Shown here: one piece after another, positions 1 through 10,349 of the stretch
Position numbering within the stretch: position 1 is the stretch's first letter
Layout of the letters: each line of letters starts with the position of its first letter
Assembly (NCBI RefSeq): GCF_008711325.1
Contig: NZ_VXDB01000009.1
Span: forward strand, 62,001 to 126,000
Direction: 5' to 3'
DNA length: 64,000 nucleotides
Origin: Roseibium sediminis
GTDB taxonomy: Bacteria > Pseudomonadota > Alphaproteobacteria > Rhizobiales > Stappiaceae
Program-made: the position numbers and the translations under genes
Notes under the pieces: generated by a model
What the model was told of the DNA's origin: nothing
Database searches by the model: none
The model's input: only the letters and a program-made list of their open reading frames with translations

Positions 1-174
1 CCGCCCGCGCTCCAGAAGTGAGCAGCCTAGGCAATCTTCCAGCGTTCGGATTTGATTGTGAACGGCCGGTGAGGTCAACCCAAGGTCTTCTGCCGCACCG
101 CTGATTGTGCCTGCATTATATATAGATTTCAAAGCCTTGAGCTGCTTCAGTGTGACTGCATCAAGTTGCCGCAT
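1..174 (-). CDS. cbbR: LysR-type regulator CbbR, N-terminal part
   Basis: Reading the minus strand from an ATG at 174 gives 58 open codons to the window edge. They form a LysR-family winged helix-turn-helix: residues 1-20 begin MRQLDAVTLKQLKALKSI, and residues 26-45 contain the recognition helix around AAEDLGLTSPAVHNQI. The effector-binding domain lies outside the window. The gene is divergent from cbbF across a gap of about 95 bases, the standard position of CbbR, which activates cbb operons in response to Calvin-cycle intermediates or reductant. The family is clear from sequence. The CbbR assignment rests on position, so another LysR-type regulator is possible but unlikely. Confidence 0.85.
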   Translation of the reverse strand, partial: MRQLDAVTLKQLKALKSIYNAGTISGAAEDLGLTSPAVHNQIRTLEDCLGCSLLERGR

Positions 175-204
175 TAGATTTTTCCTAATTCGACTTTCAG
201 ATTA

Positions 205-217
205 TTAAATTTTCTTA
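205..217. promoter_or_regulatory. candidate CbbR (LysR-type) binding box
   Basis: The AT-rich cbbR-cbbF gap contains TTA, seven bases, then TTA, matching the TNA-N7-TNA half-site reported for CbbR proteins and the general T-N11-A LysR motif. It lies about 55 bases upstream of cbbF and 30 bases upstream of cbbR, a sensible place for divergent control. The motif is short and AT-rich sequence produces it by chance, so this is a candidate only. Confidence 0.4.
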
Positions 218-269
218 ACGTCAGAAATGCGGATGATCAAGTCCAACACGTTAGGGGCGGGAGGCCTTG

Positions 270-1277
270 ATGGACTTCGATCGGAAAATACTTGATCTCA
301 CGGAACTGCCGGAAGGCCTGCATGAGCTTCTATTGGCCCTTTGCACCGTAGGTCGGGATCTGTCGCTGACCATCGCGCAGGGTTCTCTGGCTGCCGAGCT
401 CGGCGCGACCATCGGCGGCACCAGCCATGGCGATGAGCAGAAAGCTCTGGATGTGATGGCTGACGAAGCCTTTGCAGACATGCTGAAGAGTGCCGGAGTG
501 CGCTGGTACGCCTCTGAAGAGCGCGAGGATGTGCAGGAGCTGGATCCAACCGGCCCATATGCGCTGGCCATCGATCCGCTGGACGGGTCGTCAAACATTG
601 ATGTGAATGTGTCCATCGGGACCATCTTCTCCGTCTTTCCGGCAAAAGAGGACGGGGAGGCGTCGTTCCTGAGACCTGCACGGGAGCAGATTGCTGCAGG
701 CTATCTGATCTACGGTCCGCAGACGGCCTTGATGTTGACGGTCGGGGCGGGCGTTCGGCTCTACATTCTCGACCCGAAGTCGCGCACCTTCAAGCTGGCC
801 AACGGCAATGTTCGCATCCCGGAGCACTCGACAGAGTTTGCGATCAACGCGTCGAATTACCGTCACTGGTCCAAGCCGATCCGCGCGTATATCGACGATT
901 GTCTGGCAGGGTCGGAAGGGCCCCGCGAGAAGAATTTCAACATGCGCTGGGTCGCATCCCTTGTCGCAGAAACCCACCGGATCATGAGCCGCGGCGGTCT
1001 GTTCCTGTACCCTTCCGATGATCGTGAGGGGTATCGACGGGGTCGTCTTCGGATGATCTACGAATGTGCGCCGATTGCCTTACTGGTCGAACAGGCTGGC
1101 GGCAAGGCGACGACCGGAACAGCGGCAATCCTGAGCCAGCAGGCGGACACGCTGCATGCACGTACACCCTTCGTTTTCGGGTCGACCGAGAAGGTGGAAC
1201 GGGTCGCGGCCTATCACGATTTGCCTGAGAAGGAAGTCTCGGCGCTGTTTGGAACCCGCGGCCTGTTCCGCGCCTGA
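270..1277 (+). CDS. cbbF: class I fructose-1,6-bisphosphatase
   Basis: A 335-residue class I FBPase. The metal and phosphate-binding core [19 protein letters not shown] is near residues 104-122, and the C-terminal metal/sugar region contains [18 protein letters not shown]. In proteobacterial cbb operons this enzyme usually also dephosphorylates sedoheptulose bisphosphate, covering two regenerative steps of the cycle. A TTG directly precedes the ATG at 270; the GGGAGG at 259-264 has better spacing to the ATG, so the ATG was chosen. It is the first gene of the operon, divergent from cbbR, and followed after 61 bases by cbbP. Confidence 0.96.
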   Translation: MDFDRKILDLTELPEGLHELLLALCTVGRDLSLTIAQGSLAAELGATIGGTSHGDEQKALDVMADEAFADMLKSAGVRWYASEEREDVQELDPTGPYALAIDPLDGSSNIDVNVSIGTIFSVFPAKEDGEASFLRPAREQIAAGYLIYGPQTALMLTVGAGVRLYILDPKSRTFKLANGNVRIPEHSTEFAINASNYRHWSKPIRAYIDDCLAGSEGPREKNFNMRWVASLVAETHRIMSRGGLFLYPSDDREGYRRGRLRMIYECAPIALLVEQAGGKATTGTAAILSQQADTLHARTPFVFGSTEKVERVAAYHDLPEKEVSALFGTRGLFRA

Positions 1278-1338
1278 TCAACTCAACAAAGAACGTTCAC
1301 AGCCTGGCGACCCTGTTCGCCGGGATCGGGGAGAACTT

Positions 1339-2211
1339 ATGTCCAAGAAGCACCCAATCATTTCGGTCACGGGGTCATCCGGCGCGGGCACGACGACAGT
1401 CAAGGCGACGTTCGACCAGATATTTCGCCGCGAAAATGTGAAGGCCGTGTCCATCGAAGGGGATGCGTTTCACCGCTTCGACCGGATGGAGATGAAGGCC
1501 GAACTGGAGCGCCGCAAGGCCACAGGCGACGATACGTTCAGCCACTTTTCCTATGAAGCCAACATTCTCGACAAACTGGAGGAAGTGTTCCGCACGTATG
1601 GTCAGACCGGCAACGGCGAAACCCGCCACTACGTTCATGATGACCTGGAAGCTGAAAAATGGGGTGTTGCGCCTGGCAAATTCACTGACTGGAAGGCGTT
1701 TGAGGCGGGGTCGGACCTGCTGTTCTACGAAGGCCTGCATGGCGCAGTGGTGAATGATCAGGTCAATTTGGCAACTCATGCGGACCTGAAAATTGGCGTC
1801 GTTCCCGTCATCAATCTGGAGTGGATCCAGAAGATCCACCGCGACAAGGCAAGCCGTGGTTATTCCACCGAAGCGGTCACCGACACGATCCTTCGCCGCA
1901 TGCACGCCTATGTGCACTGCATTTGTCCGCAGTTCATTCAGACAGACGTGAACTTCCAGCGCGTACCGGTTGTCGATACGTCCAATCCGTTCATCGCCCG
2001 GTGGATTCCAACGGCGGATGAGAGCCTCGTCGTCATCCGCTTCCGCAATCCGCGAGGCATCGACTTTCCGTACCTGACTTCAATGATCCAGGGCAGCTGG
2101 ATGACCCGGGCTAATTCCATCGTGATCCCCGGCGGCAAGCTCGACCTCGCCATGCAGCTCATTTTCACACCGATGGTGGATCGCCTGATCCACGAATCCC
2201 GGCGCGCCTGA
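1339..2211 (+). CDS. cbbP: phosphoribulokinase
   Basis: A 290-residue phosphoribulokinase of the short bacterial class I type, which phosphorylates ribulose 5-phosphate to the RuBisCO substrate. The P-loop [10 protein letters not shown] lies at residues 12-21, followed by the substrate-binding stretch [12 protein letters not shown]. Its length fits the roughly 290-residue octameric NADH-responsive enzymes of proteobacteria. The ATG at 1339 follows GGGGAG and puts the conserved start [12 protein letters not shown] at the N-terminus; the frame is open further upstream into cbbF, but that extension has no family similarity. cbbT follows after 11 bases. Confidence 0.97.
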   Translation: MSKKHPIISVTGSSGAGTTTVKATFDQIFRRENVKAVSIEGDAFHRFDRMEMKAELERRKATGDDTFSHFSYEANILDKLEEVFRTYGQTGNGETRHYVHDDLEAEKWGVAPGKFTDWKAFEAGSDLLFYEGLHGAVVNDQVNLATHADLKIGVVPVINLEWIQKIHRDKASRGYSTEAVTDTILRRMHAYVHCICPQFIQTDVNFQRVPVVDTSNPFIARWIPTADESLVVIRFRNPRGIDFPYLTSMIQGSWMTRANSIVIPGGKLDLAMQLIFTPMVDRLIHESRRA

Positions 2212-2222
2212 GGAGCAGGATC

Positions 2223-4232
2223 ATGACTGTTCAATCGACCGTTCAAACCACCGAAGACCTCATGGCCAACGCCATCCGGGCGCTTGCCATGGATGCCATC
2301 GAGAAAGCCAATTCCGGTCATCCGGGCGCGCCAATGGGGCTGGCTGATGTGGCAACGGTGCTCTTCAACCGTTTCATCACCATCGACCCGACCCAGTCGG
2401 ATTGGCCGGACCGTGATCGTTTTGTCCTGTCTGCGGGACATGCGTCGATGCTGGTCTACGCCATCAACCATCTGCTCGGCTATGACGACATGGACATCGA
2501 GCAGGTAAAGTCCTTCCGCCAGCTTGGAGCCCGGACCGCCGGACACCCCGAATATGGCCACGCCAAGGGCATCGAGACGACGACGGGGCCGCTGGGGCAG
2601 GGGATTTCAACCGCCGTCGGCATGGCGCTGGCCGAGCGCATGCACAATGCCCGCTTTGGCGACGATCTGGTTGATCATTATACCTATGTGCTGGCAGGCG
2701 ATGGGTGCCTGATGGAGGGCATTTCCCACGAGGCCATCGACATGGCCGGGCACCTTGGTCTTGGCCGGTTGATCGTATTCTGGGACGACAATTCCATCAC
2801 CATTGACGGCAAGACGGATCTTTCCACCTCGACCGATCAAAAGGCCCGCTTTGCTGCCGCCGGCTGGCATGTTGTTGCCGTCGATGGCCACAACAAGCAG
2901 GAGATCGCTGCTGCTATCGAGGCCGCCCGTGCTGACGGCCGTCCGTCGCTGATCGCCTGCAAGACGATCATCGGGTTCGGTGCTCCGAACAAGCAGGGAA
3001 CGTCTGCGACCCATGGCTCGCCGCTGGGGGCTGATGAAATCGCAGCGACCCGCGCTCAACTGAATTGGCCGCACGAGGCTTTTCATGTTCCGGCTGAAGT
3101 CTATGAGGCCTGGAGATCGGTGGCGCGTCGTGGTGCTGCGGCTCGCAATGCGTGGTTCACGCGGTGGGAAGGTGCATCGGCGCGCGAAGCCTTTTCCCGG
3201 TCGTTGACCAAGCCGGATCCCAAGGCGATCACCGAGGCGTTTCAGACCTACAAGAGCGCCCAGATTGCCGTTGCGCCCAAGGTTGCTACCCGCAAGGCAT
3301 CTGAAATGGCGTTGGAGGTTCTGGCCGGCGTCGTCAGCAATCTGGCTGGCGGCTCGGCTGACCTCACCGGTTCGAACAACACCCGCACCAAGGACATGAC
3401 GGCAATAAGCCGGGGCTGTTTTGGTGGCAACTACATTCACTACGGCGTTCGCGAACACGGCATGGCTGCGGCGATGAACGGGATTGCACTGCATGGCGGG
3501 TTTGTTCCCTACGGGGGAACCTTCCTCGTCTTTGCCGACTATGCCCGCGGGGCCATGCGACTGTCAGCGCTGATGGAATTGCCGGTCACCTATGTGATGA
3601 CGCACGACTCCATTGGTCTAGGCGAAGATGGGCCGACCCATCAACCCGTCGAGACGCTGGCAAGTCTCAGGGCGATGCCAAACCTTACCGTGATCCGTCC
3701 GGCGGATGTGATCGAGACGGCGGAAGCCTGGGAAATCGCGGCAACGTCTACCCGCACTCCGACCGTGCTTTGCCTCTCCCGGCAGGGACTGCCAACTGTC
3801 CGCAAGGATGGGGCTGCCTGCAATCCCACGGCCAAGGGAGCTTATGTCCTCATGGAGGCGGACGGAACACGAGACCTGACCCTCATCGCCACCGGGTCGG
3901 AGGTGGAGATCGTGGTGGCGGCTGCTGAAATGCTGGCACAGGGCGGTCTGAAGGTAGCCGTTGTTTCGGCGCCATCCTTCGAGCTTTTTGCCGCGCAGCC
4001 AGAGACCTATCGGGAGGCCGTTCTGGGTAGTGCTCCGCGCATTGGCGTGGAAGCAGCAGTGCGGCAGGGCTGGGACCTTTTCCTGCGGCCCGGCGACACG
4101 TTCATCGGGATGACCGGTTTCGGCGCGTCCGGTCCGGCTCCCGAACTTTACGCCCATTTCGGCATCACCAAGGAAGCGGTCTTTGCAGCCGCGCGAGACC
4201 TCGTATCCGGAGACACGAAGAATGACAGTTAA
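2223..4232 (+). CDS. cbbT: transketolase
   Basis: A full-length transketolase of 669 residues. It moves two-carbon units between sugar phosphates in the regeneration arm of the cycle, using thiamine diphosphate. The N-terminal domain opens with the typical [20 protein letters not shown] and carries the diphosphate motif [13 protein letters not shown]; the middle domain has the cofactor-activating region around [12 protein letters not shown] and the substrate-binding [18 protein letters not shown]. An AGGAGCAGG ribosome-binding region precedes the start. Its last 11 bases overlap the start of gap, which suggests translational coupling. Confidence 0.97.
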   Translation: MTVQSTVQTTEDLMANAIRALAMDAIEKANSGHPGAPMGLADVATVLFNRFITIDPTQSDWPDRDRFVLSAGHASMLVYAINHLLGYDDMDIEQVKSFRQLGARTAGHPEYGHAKGIETTTGPLGQGISTAVGMALAERMHNARFGDDLVDHYTYVLAGDGCLMEGISHEAIDMAGHLGLGRLIVFWDDNSITIDGKTDLSTSTDQKARFAAAGWHVVAVDGHNKQEIAAAIEAARADGRPSLIACKTIIGFGAPNKQGTSATHGSPLGADEIAATRAQLNWPHEAFHVPAEVYEAWRSVARRGAAARNAWFTRWEGASAREAFSRSLTKPDPKAITEAFQTYKSAQIAVAPKVATRKASEMALEVLAGVVSNLAGGSADLTGSNNTRTKDMTAISRGCFGGNYIHYGVREHGMAAAMNGIALHGGFVPYGGTFLVFADYARGAMRLSALMELPVTYVMTHDSIGLGEDGPTHQPVETLASLRAMPNLTVIRPADVIETAEAWEIAATSTRTPTVLCLSRQGLPTVRKDGAACNPTAKGAYVLMEADGTRDLTLIATGSEVEIVVAAAEMLAQGGLKVAVVSAPSFELFAAQPETYREAVLGSAPRIGVEAAVRQGWDLFLRPGDTFIGMTGFGASGPAPELYAHFGITKEAVFAAARDLVSGDTKNDS

Positions 4233-5223
4233 AGTCGCGATCAACGGCTTTGGACGGATTGGCCGCAATGTGCTGAGAGCCATCGCGGAATCCGGTCGCA
4301 CAGATATTCAGGTTGTTGCAATCAACGATCTGGGGCCGGTTGAAACCAATGCTCACCTTTTGCGCTATGACAGTGTCCACGGACGGTTTCCGGGCACTGT
4401 TGTGGTGGATGGCGAAACGCTTGATATCGGCACCGGTCCGATCCGTGTGACCGCTGAGCGTGATCCCAAGGATCTGCCCTGGGACGATGTCGATATCGCG
4501 ATGGAATGCACCGGCATTTTCACCGCGCGGGACAAGGCTGCGCTTCATCTGAAAAACGGGTCCAAGCGTGTGCTGGTCTCCGCGCCCGCCACCGGGGCAG
4601 ACAAGACAATCGTGTTTGGTGTCAACCACAATGCTCTTACCAGCGATGATCTCGTTGTCTCCAATGCATCGTGCACGACCAACTGCCTGTCGCCGGTCGC
4701 CAAGGCGCTGAATGATGCAATCGGCATCAATCGCGGGTTCATGACCACGATCCATTCCTACACGGGTGACCAGCCGACACTCGATACGATGCACAAGGAC
4801 CTGTACCGGGCACGTGCTGCGGCCCAGTCGATGATCCCGACATCCACGGGAGCCGCCAAGGCCGTTGGGCTGGTTCTGCCCGAATTGAACGGCAAGCTGG
4901 ACGGCGTTGCGATCCGGGTGCCGACCCCAAATGTGTCGGTTGTCGATCTGGTGTTTGAAGCCTCGCGGACAACAAGCGTCGAAAAGGTAAATGCAGCGAT
5001 CCGCGCTGCTGCCGATGGCCCGATGAAAGGCATCCTCGGCTACACCGACGCCTCCAATGTCAGCATCGATTTCAACCACGATTCCCACTCCTCGATCTTC
5101 CACATGGACCAGACCAAGGTCATGGATGGTTCGATGGTGCGTATCCTGAGCTGGTACGACAATGAGTGGGGGTTCTCCAACCGCATGGCTGATACGGCTG
5201 TTGCCATGGGGAGGCTGCTATGA
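4222..5223 (+). CDS. gap: glyceraldehyde-3-phosphate dehydrogenase
   Basis: A 333-residue type I GAPDH that reduces 1,3-bisphosphoglycerate to glyceraldehyde 3-phosphate in this setting. The Rossmann motif [12 protein letters not shown] is at residues 4-15 and the catalytic cysteine is C151 in SNASCTTNC. The ATG at 4222 places the conserved [14 protein letters not shown] at the N-terminus, overlapping cbbT by 11 bases; the stop overlaps the pgk start as ATGA. The cofactor preference (NAD or NADP) cannot be read with certainty. The copy in the cbb operon is often called cbbG. Confidence 0.97.
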   Translation: MTVKVAINGFGRIGRNVLRAIAESGRTDIQVVAINDLGPVETNAHLLRYDSVHGRFPGTVVVDGETLDIGTGPIRVTAERDPKDLPWDDVDIAMECTGIFTARDKAALHLKNGSKRVLVSAPATGADKTIVFGVNHNALTSDDLVVSNASCTTNCLSPVAKALNDAIGINRGFMTTIHSYTGDQPTLDTMHKDLYRARAAAQSMIPTSTGAAKAVGLVLPELNGKLDGVAIRVPTPNVSVVDLVFEASRTTSVEKVNAAIRAAADGPMKGILGYTDASNVSIDFNHDSHSSIFHMDQTKVMDGSMVRILSWYDNEWGFSNRMADTAVAMGRLL

Positions 5224-6434
5224 CCCTTGGAACCTTGCGCAGCATTGATAGTGCGGATGTGAGGGGGAAGACCGTCCTGATCCGTGCGGACTTGAATGTT
5301 CCCATGCAGGATGGCGCAATCACCGATGCCACGCGCATCTCCCGTTTCGCACCAACGGTTTCCGGATTGGTAAGTCGGGGTGCGGCAGTTGTGATTGCCA
5401 CCCATCTCGGGCGTCCCAAAGGCGAGCCGAACCCGTGCCTTTCCACCCGGCCTATTGCATTGGCGCTTGAAGAAGCCCTCGGACGTCCGGTGGTCTTCGC
5501 GAAGGACTGTGTCGGCGAGCCGGCGGAAAGCGCGACAGCTGACTTGCAACCGGGGCAGATTGTCGTGCTTGAGAACCTCAGGTTCCATGCGGGGGAGACG
5601 GAAAACAGCCGCAACTTTGCAATGCGCCTGTCAGTCAATGGCGACATATATGTCAACGACGCTTTCTCCTGTGCCCACCGGGCACATGCATCGACCCACG
5701 CCATCACGGATTTGATGCCGAGTTATGCGGGGCCTTCGCTTCTGGCTGAAGTCGCCGCGCTGGAAGCGGCACTTGTGTCGCCGGAAAGACCCGTTGTTGC
5801 GGTTGTTGGCGGCGCCAAGGTGTCGACGAAGATTGCGGTCCTGAAGAACCTGATGAACCGGTTGGATGCAGTCATCATCGGCGGTGGGATGGCAAACACG
5901 TTCCTCTACGCCAAGGGCGTCCCGATGGGCAAATCCCTGCACGAGGCGGATCAGGTTGAGATCGTTCGAGAGATCGAGCAGCTGGCGGAAAAAGCCGGGT
6001 GCATGATCTGTCTGCCGACCGACGTTGTCGTGTCTCGCGAGTTCAAGGCCAACGCCGAGAACCGGACCGTGCCAGTCGACGGATGCCCGGCGGATGCGAT
6101 GATCCTGGACGCTGGTCCTGATAGTACGCGGCGGTTTCAGGAGCTGATCACCAACGCAAAGACAGTTCTCTGGAACGGGCCTCTCGGGGCCTTCGAGATC
6201 CAGCCCTTTGATCGGGCAACGGTCAATCTGGCCCGCATTGCCGCACAGCGCACCGCTGAAGGCGCGTTGGTCAGCATTGCCGGGGGCGGTGACACCGTGG
6301 CTGCCCTGAATGCAGCCGGAGTGTCCAACGACTTCACCTATGTCTCCACCGCCGGTGGAGCCTTTCTGGAATGGCTGGAAGGCAAGACCCTTCCGGGAAT
6401 CGCGGCGCTTATGTCCGCAAACGAAGCTGCCTGA
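5220..6434 (+). CDS. pgk: phosphoglycerate kinase
   Basis: A 404-residue phosphoglycerate kinase catalysing ATP-dependent phosphorylation of 3-phosphoglycerate, the first reductive step after RuBisCO. Visible family signatures are the substrate-binding [14 protein letters not shown] and THLGRPKG near the N-terminus, [10 protein letters not shown], and the C-terminal nucleotide region [16 protein letters not shown]. The start overlaps the gap stop by four bases (ATGA), so the two enzymes that act in sequence are translationally coupled. In this context the gene can also be called cbbK. Confidence 0.97.
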   Translation: MTLGTLRSIDSADVRGKTVLIRADLNVPMQDGAITDATRISRFAPTVSGLVSRGAAVVIATHLGRPKGEPNPCLSTRPIALALEEALGRPVVFAKDCVGEPAESATADLQPGQIVVLENLRFHAGETENSRNFAMRLSVNGDIYVNDAFSCAHRAHASTHAITDLMPSYAGPSLLAEVAALEAALVSPERPVVAVVGGAKVSTKIAVLKNLMNRLDAVIIGGGMANTFLYAKGVPMGKSLHEADQVEIVREIEQLAEKAGCMICLPTDVVVSREFKANAENRTVPVDGCPADAMILDAGPDSTRRFQELITNAKTVLWNGPLGAFEIQPFDRATVNLARIAAQRTAEGALVSIAGGGDTVAALNAAGVSNDFTYVSTAGGAFLEWLEGKTLPGIAALMSANEAA

Positions 6435-6450
6435 CAAGGGGAGGACAGAC

Positions 6451-7530
6451 ATGGCGCTCATCACGCTTCGCCAATTGCTGGACCACGCTGCCGAGTATGA
6501 TTACGGCGTTCCGGCCTTTAACATCAACAACATGGAGCAGGGGCTCGCCATCGTGAAGGCGGCGGCGGCAACGGATTCTCCTGTGATCCTGCAGGCGAGC
6601 CGCGGCGCGCGGTCCTATGCGGGCGATATAATGCTGCGCAACATGGTTCAGGCTTTGGCCGAGATGAACCCGGATATTCCCATTGTCCTGCATCAGGACC
6701 ATGGAAACAACGAGGCGACCTGCCTCTCGGCAATACGCTACGGCTTCACTTCGGTCATGATGGATGGCTCGCTGGAAGCCGACATGAAGACCCCGGCAAG
6801 CTACGACTACAATGTCGATATCACCCGCAAGGTCAGTCTGGCTGCGCATGCGGTTGGTGCTTCGGTCGAAGGTGAACTCGGTGTTCTGGGGTCTCTGGAA
6901 ACCGGCGAGGCGGGCGAGGAGGACGGCTCTGGCGCTGAAGGAAAACTCAGCCATGACCAGCTCTTGACCGACCCGGATCAGGCTGTCGACTTTGTTCTGG
7001 CGACCAAGTGCGATGCTCTGGCCATTGCCTGCGGCACCAGCCACGGGGCCTACAAGTTCAGCCGCAAGCCGGACGGGGAAATCCTCTCCATGTCCACCAT
7101 TGCCGCGATCCACGAAAAGCTGCCGGACACACATCTTGTGATGCACGGCTCCAGCTCGGTTCCGCAGGAACTGCAGGATCTGATCAATGCCCATGGCGGC
7201 GACATGCCCCAGACTTACGGCGTTCCGGTGGAAGAGATCGAGCGCGGCATCAAGATGGGCGTGCGCAAAGTCAATATCGACACCGATTGCCGCATGGCCA
7301 TGACCGGTCAATTCCGCAAGGTGGCCCAGGAAAAACGCGCCGAGTTTGATCCGCGCAAGTTCCTCATCCCGGCAATGGCCGAACTGGAAGTGCTCTGCAA
7401 GGACCGGTTCGAACGCTTCGGCACGGCAGGCCACGCCTCGAAGATCAAACCGATTTCCCTCGACGACATGGCCAGGCGCTACGCAAGCGGCGCGCTGGAC
7501 CCAAAAACAGCTGCCGCCCGCGCCGCATGA
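6451..7530 (+). CDS. cbbA: class II fructose-bisphosphate aldolase
   Basis: A 359-residue class II (zinc-dependent) aldolase of the Calvin-cycle subtype, condensing triose phosphates to fructose 1,6-bisphosphate and, in this pathway, also making sedoheptulose bisphosphate. Zinc-ligand regions are visible: [27 protein letters not shown], and the later TSHGAYKF and VMHGSSS histidines. The ATG at 6451 follows GGGGAGGA and gives the family N-terminus [15 protein letters not shown]. It is 16 bases after pgk and 59 bases before cbbL. Confidence 0.97.
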   Translation: MALITLRQLLDHAAEYDYGVPAFNINNMEQGLAIVKAAAATDSPVILQASRGARSYAGDIMLRNMVQALAEMNPDIPIVLHQDHGNNEATCLSAIRYGFTSVMMDGSLEADMKTPASYDYNVDITRKVSLAAHAVGASVEGELGVLGSLETGEAGEEDGSGAEGKLSHDQLLTDPDQAVDFVLATKCDALAIACGTSHGAYKFSRKPDGEILSMSTIAAIHEKLPDTHLVMHGSSSVPQELQDLINAHGGDMPQTYGVPVEEIERGIKMGVRKVNIDTDCRMAMTGQFRKVAQEKRAEFDPRKFLIPAMAELEVLCKDRFERFGTAGHASKIKPISLDDMARRYASGALDPKTAAARAA

Positions 7531-7589
7531 CGCAGGACAGGCAACGACACCTTCAACGGATTTAACCGCATCAAACGGGAACCATGATC

Positions 7590-9023
7590 ATGAACGCTCA
7601 AAACCCACCGGGAAAATACTCAGCTGGCGTCAAGGAATACCGCGAGACCTACTGGGAGCCGAACTACACGCCGAAGGAAAGCGACATTCTCGCCTGCTTC
7701 AAGATCACGCCCCAGCCGGGCGTGCCGCGTGAGGAAGCTGCCGCCGCTGTTGCCGCTGAAAGCTCCACCGGCACATGGACAACGGTCTGGACCGACCTTC
7801 TGACCGATCTGGAATACTACAAGGGCCGCGCCTACGCGATCGAGGACGTGCCGGGCGACGATGAAAGCTACTACGCCTTCATCGCTTACCCGATGGGTCT
7901 TTTCGAAGAAGGCTCTGTCGTCAACGTATTCACTTCGCTGGTCGGCAACGTGTTCGGCTTCAAGGCCGTGCGTGCCCTTCGCCTGGAAGACGTGCGCTTT
8001 CCGCTCTGGTTCGTGGCGACATGCGACGGTCCGCCCCACGGCATTCAGGTCGAGCGCGACAAGCTCGACAAATATGGCCGCCCGTTCCTTGGTTGCACGA
8101 TCAAGCCGAAACTGGGCCTGTCTGCCAAGAACTATGGCCGTGCGGTTTATGAAGCGCTGCGGGGTGGTCTTGATTTCACCAAGGACGACGAGAACGTCAA
8201 CTCCCAGCCGTTCATGCGGTGGCGCGACCGGTTCGAGTTCTGTCAGGAAGCCATCGAGAAGGCCGAGAAGGAAACTGGCGAGCGCAAGGGCCACTACCTG
8301 AACGTCACCGCGCCGAATGTCGAGGAAATGTACAAGCGCGCAGAATTTGCCAAGGAAATCGGCACGCCGATCATCATGTCGGATTACCTGACCCTTGGCT
8401 GGGCCGCACAGGCCAGTCTGTCGCGCTGGTGCCGGGACAACGGGATGCTGCTCCACGTTCACCGCGCGATGCATGGTGTGATCGACCGTCATCCGAAACA
8501 CGGCATCAACTTCCGTGTTCTCGCGAAAATGCTGCGCCTTCTTGGCGGTGATCACCTGCATTCCGGCACAGTTGTCGGCAAGCTGGAAGGCGACCGCGCG
8601 GCAACACTGGGCTGGATCGACCTGATGCGTGAAAAGGTGGTCAAGGAAGATCGCTCACGCGGCATCTTCTTCGATCAGGACTGGGGTCAGATGCCGGGGG
8701 TTATGCCGGTGGCATCGGGCGGTATTCATGTCTGGCACATGCCTGCGCTCGTCAACATCTTCGGCGACGATGCCTGCTTGCAGTTCGGTGGCGGCACGCT
8801 GGGTCACCCGTGGGGCAACGCGGCAGGCGCTGCTGCGAACCGCGTGGCTGTCGAGGCCTGCGTGAAGGCGCGCAACGAGGGCCGTGAGCTGGAAAAGGAA
8901 GGCAAGGACATCCTGACCAAGGCAGCCCAGCACAGCCCGGAACTGAAGATCGCCATGGAGACCTGGAAAGAGATCAAGTTCGAATTCGACACCGTCGACA
9001 AGCTGGACGTGGCGCACCGCTAG
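7590..9023 (+). CDS. cbbL: RuBisCO large subunit, form IA type
   Basis: A 477-residue form I large subunit. The carbamylated-lysine motif [17 protein letters not shown], the active-site [15 protein letters not shown] and loop 6 [11 protein letters not shown] are all present, so the enzyme should be catalytic. The N-terminal [14 protein letters not shown] and the long [20 protein letters not shown] stretch resemble form IA more than the form IC sequences common in other alphaproteobacteria. An ATG at 7584 gives two extra residues; GGGA at 7577-7580 fits the 7590 ATG better. cbbS follows after 44 bases. The protein pairs with CbbS as a hexadecamer in the cytoplasm; no carboxysome genes are seen. 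Confidence 0.97.
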   Translation: MNAQNPPGKYSAGVKEYRETYWEPNYTPKESDILACFKITPQPGVPREEAAAAVAAESSTGTWTTVWTDLLTDLEYYKGRAYAIEDVPGDDESYYAFIAYPMGLFEEGSVVNVFTSLVGNVFGFKAVRALRLEDVRFPLWFVATCDGPPHGIQVERDKLDKYGRPFLGCTIKPKLGLSAKNYGRAVYEALRGGLDFTKDDENVNSQPFMRWRDRFEFCQEAIEKAEKETGERKGHYLNVTAPNVEEMYKRAEFAKEIGTPIIMSDYLTLGWAAQASLSRWCRDNGMLLHVHRAMHGVIDRHPKHGINFRVLAKMLRLLGGDHLHSGTVVGKLEGDRAATLGWIDLMREKVVKEDRSRGIFFDQDWGQMPGVMPVASGGIHVWHMPALVNIFGDDACLQFGGGTLGHPWGNAAGAAANRVAVEACVKARNEGRELEKEGKDILTKAAQHSPELKIAMETWKEIKFEFDTVDKLDVAHR

Positions 9024-9067
9024 GCAGGTGCCACGTTCACCACACCTCTGCATAAGGATGAAAAACG

Positions 9068-9427
9068 ATGAGTGACGTACAAGACTACAGCTCCCGGCTT
9101 TCCGACCCGAACAGCCGCAAGATGGGCACCTTTTCCTATCTGCCGCAGCTGACTGATGACGAGTTGCGCAAGCAGGTGGAGTATATCGTAGCCAAGGGCT
9201 GGAACCCGGCCATTGAGCACACCGAGCCGGAAAACGCGACCTCCAACTACTGGTACATGTGGAAGCTGCCGATGTTCGGCGAGACCGACGTGGATGCCGT
9301 CTTCCAGGAAGTTGAGCTTTGCAAGACCGCCAATCCGAAGAACCACGTTCGGTTGGTTGGCTATGACAACTTCAAGCAATCCCAGGGCACGGCCATGGTC
9401 GTGCACCGCGCCGAAATCAGGGCGTGA
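9068..9427 (+). CDS. cbbS: RuBisCO small subunit
   Basis: A 119-residue small subunit with the conserved core [18 protein letters not shown] and the C-terminal [15 protein letters not shown]. Near the N-terminus it carries a short extra segment (residues 9-16, RLSDPNSR) before GTFSYLP that is missing from carboxysomal form IA small subunits; such an insertion is described for the IAq subtype, whose small-subunit gene is followed by cbbQ, as here. A good ribosome-binding site (AAGGATG) precedes the ATG. It caps the L8 core of RuBisCO. Confidence 0.96.
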   Translation: MSDVQDYSSRLSDPNSRKMGTFSYLPQLTDDELRKQVEYIVAKGWNPAIEHTEPENATSNYWYMWKLPMFGETDVDAVFQEVELCKTANPKNHVRLVGYDNFKQSQGTAMVVHRAEIRA

Positions 9428-9506
9428 CACTGACGGCAGGCATGGCTCCCCGCGCATGTCTGCCGCCGGATCCCTTTTGAGTTTTGGAAAAAAGGACAGG
9501 CGAGCC

Positions 9507-10349
9507 ATGAGCGAAATCGATCCCAACCAGTTTCGCATCGAAACAGAGCCATACTACCGGCCCGTCGGAAACGAGATCGAACAGTTTGCGGCTGCCTATG
9601 ACGTGCGCATGCCGGTGATGCTGAAAGGCCCAACCGGCTGCGGCAAGTCGCGTTTTGTCGAATACATGGCCTACAAACTCGGCAAGCCGCTGATCACCGT
9701 TGCCTGTAACGAGGACATGACGGCGTCGGACCTGATCGGTCGTTTCCTGCTCGATATCAACGGCACCAAATGGCAGGACGGCCCGCTGACGATCGCCGCG
9801 AGGATCGGCGCGATCTGCTATCTCGATGAGGTGGTGGAAGCCCGTCAGGACACGACCGTTGTCATCCATCCGTTGACCGATCATCGCCGCCAGTTGCCGC
9901 TTGAAAAGAAAGGCGAACTGGTCAACGCGCATCCCGACTTTCAGGTCGTGATCTCCTACAATCCCGGCTACCAGTCGATGATGAAGGACCTGAAACAGTC
10001 AACGAAGCAGCGCTTCGGGGCGATGTCCTTCGACTTCCCAACAGCAGATATCGAGAGCGAGATTGTCGCGCACGAGGCGGGCGTTGACCGCAAGGTGGCC
10101 GAGCGTCTGGTTCAGGTGGCACAGCGCTCTCGTAACCTGAAGGGCCATGGGTTGGACGAGGGCATGTCGACGCGCCTTCTGGTCTATGCCGGGCAGCTGA
10201 TCGCCCAGAAAATTCCACCACAGGCAGCCTGCCAGATGGCGCTGGTGGAACCACTGACGGATGATCCCGACATGCGCGACACGCTGCAGGCTGCGGTCAG
10301 CACCTTCTTTCCCGAAATCACCGACAGCAGCAAAGACCGCGCCGCATGA
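9507..10349 (+). CDS. cbbQ: RuBisCO activase AAA+ subunit CbbQ
   Basis: A 280-residue MoxR-type AAA+ ATPase (the NorQ/CbbQ/GvpN group). Walker A is GPTGCGKS at residues 41-48 and Walker B is AICYLDE ending at D107-E108; a later SYNPGYQ fits sensor 1. CbbQ hexamers together with CbbO use ATP to pull inhibitory sugar phosphates out of RuBisCO active sites. The ATG at 9507 gives the family-like N-terminus MSEIDPNQFRIETEPYYRP. It follows cbbS by 79 bases and overlaps cbbO by four bases, consistent with production as a complex. Confidence 0.95.
   Translation: MSEIDPNQFRIETEPYYRPVGNEIEQFAAAYDVRMPVMLKGPTGCGKSRFVEYMAYKLGKPLITVACNEDMTASDLIGRFLLDINGTKWQDGPLTIAARIGAICYLDEVVEARQDTTVVIHPLTDHRRQLPLEKKGELVNAHPDFQVVISYNPGYQSMMKDLKQSTKQRFGAMSFDFPTADIESEIVAHEAGVDRKVAERLVQVAQRSRNLKGHGLDEGMSTRLLVYAGQLIAQKIPPQAACQMALVEPLTDDPDMRDTLQAAVSTFFPEITDSSKDRAA

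Noticed and set aside
1156-1338. N-terminal extension of phosphoribulokinase
   Set aside because: The frame is open upstream to 1156 inside cbbF, but the P-loop must lie about 12 residues from the N-terminus in this family and the ATG at 1339 has a good ribosome-binding site.
2607-3494. Open frame of 295 codons on the minus strand opposite transketolase
   Set aside because: Fully inside cbbT, no ribosome-binding site, no recognisable domain; an artefact of high GC in third positions.
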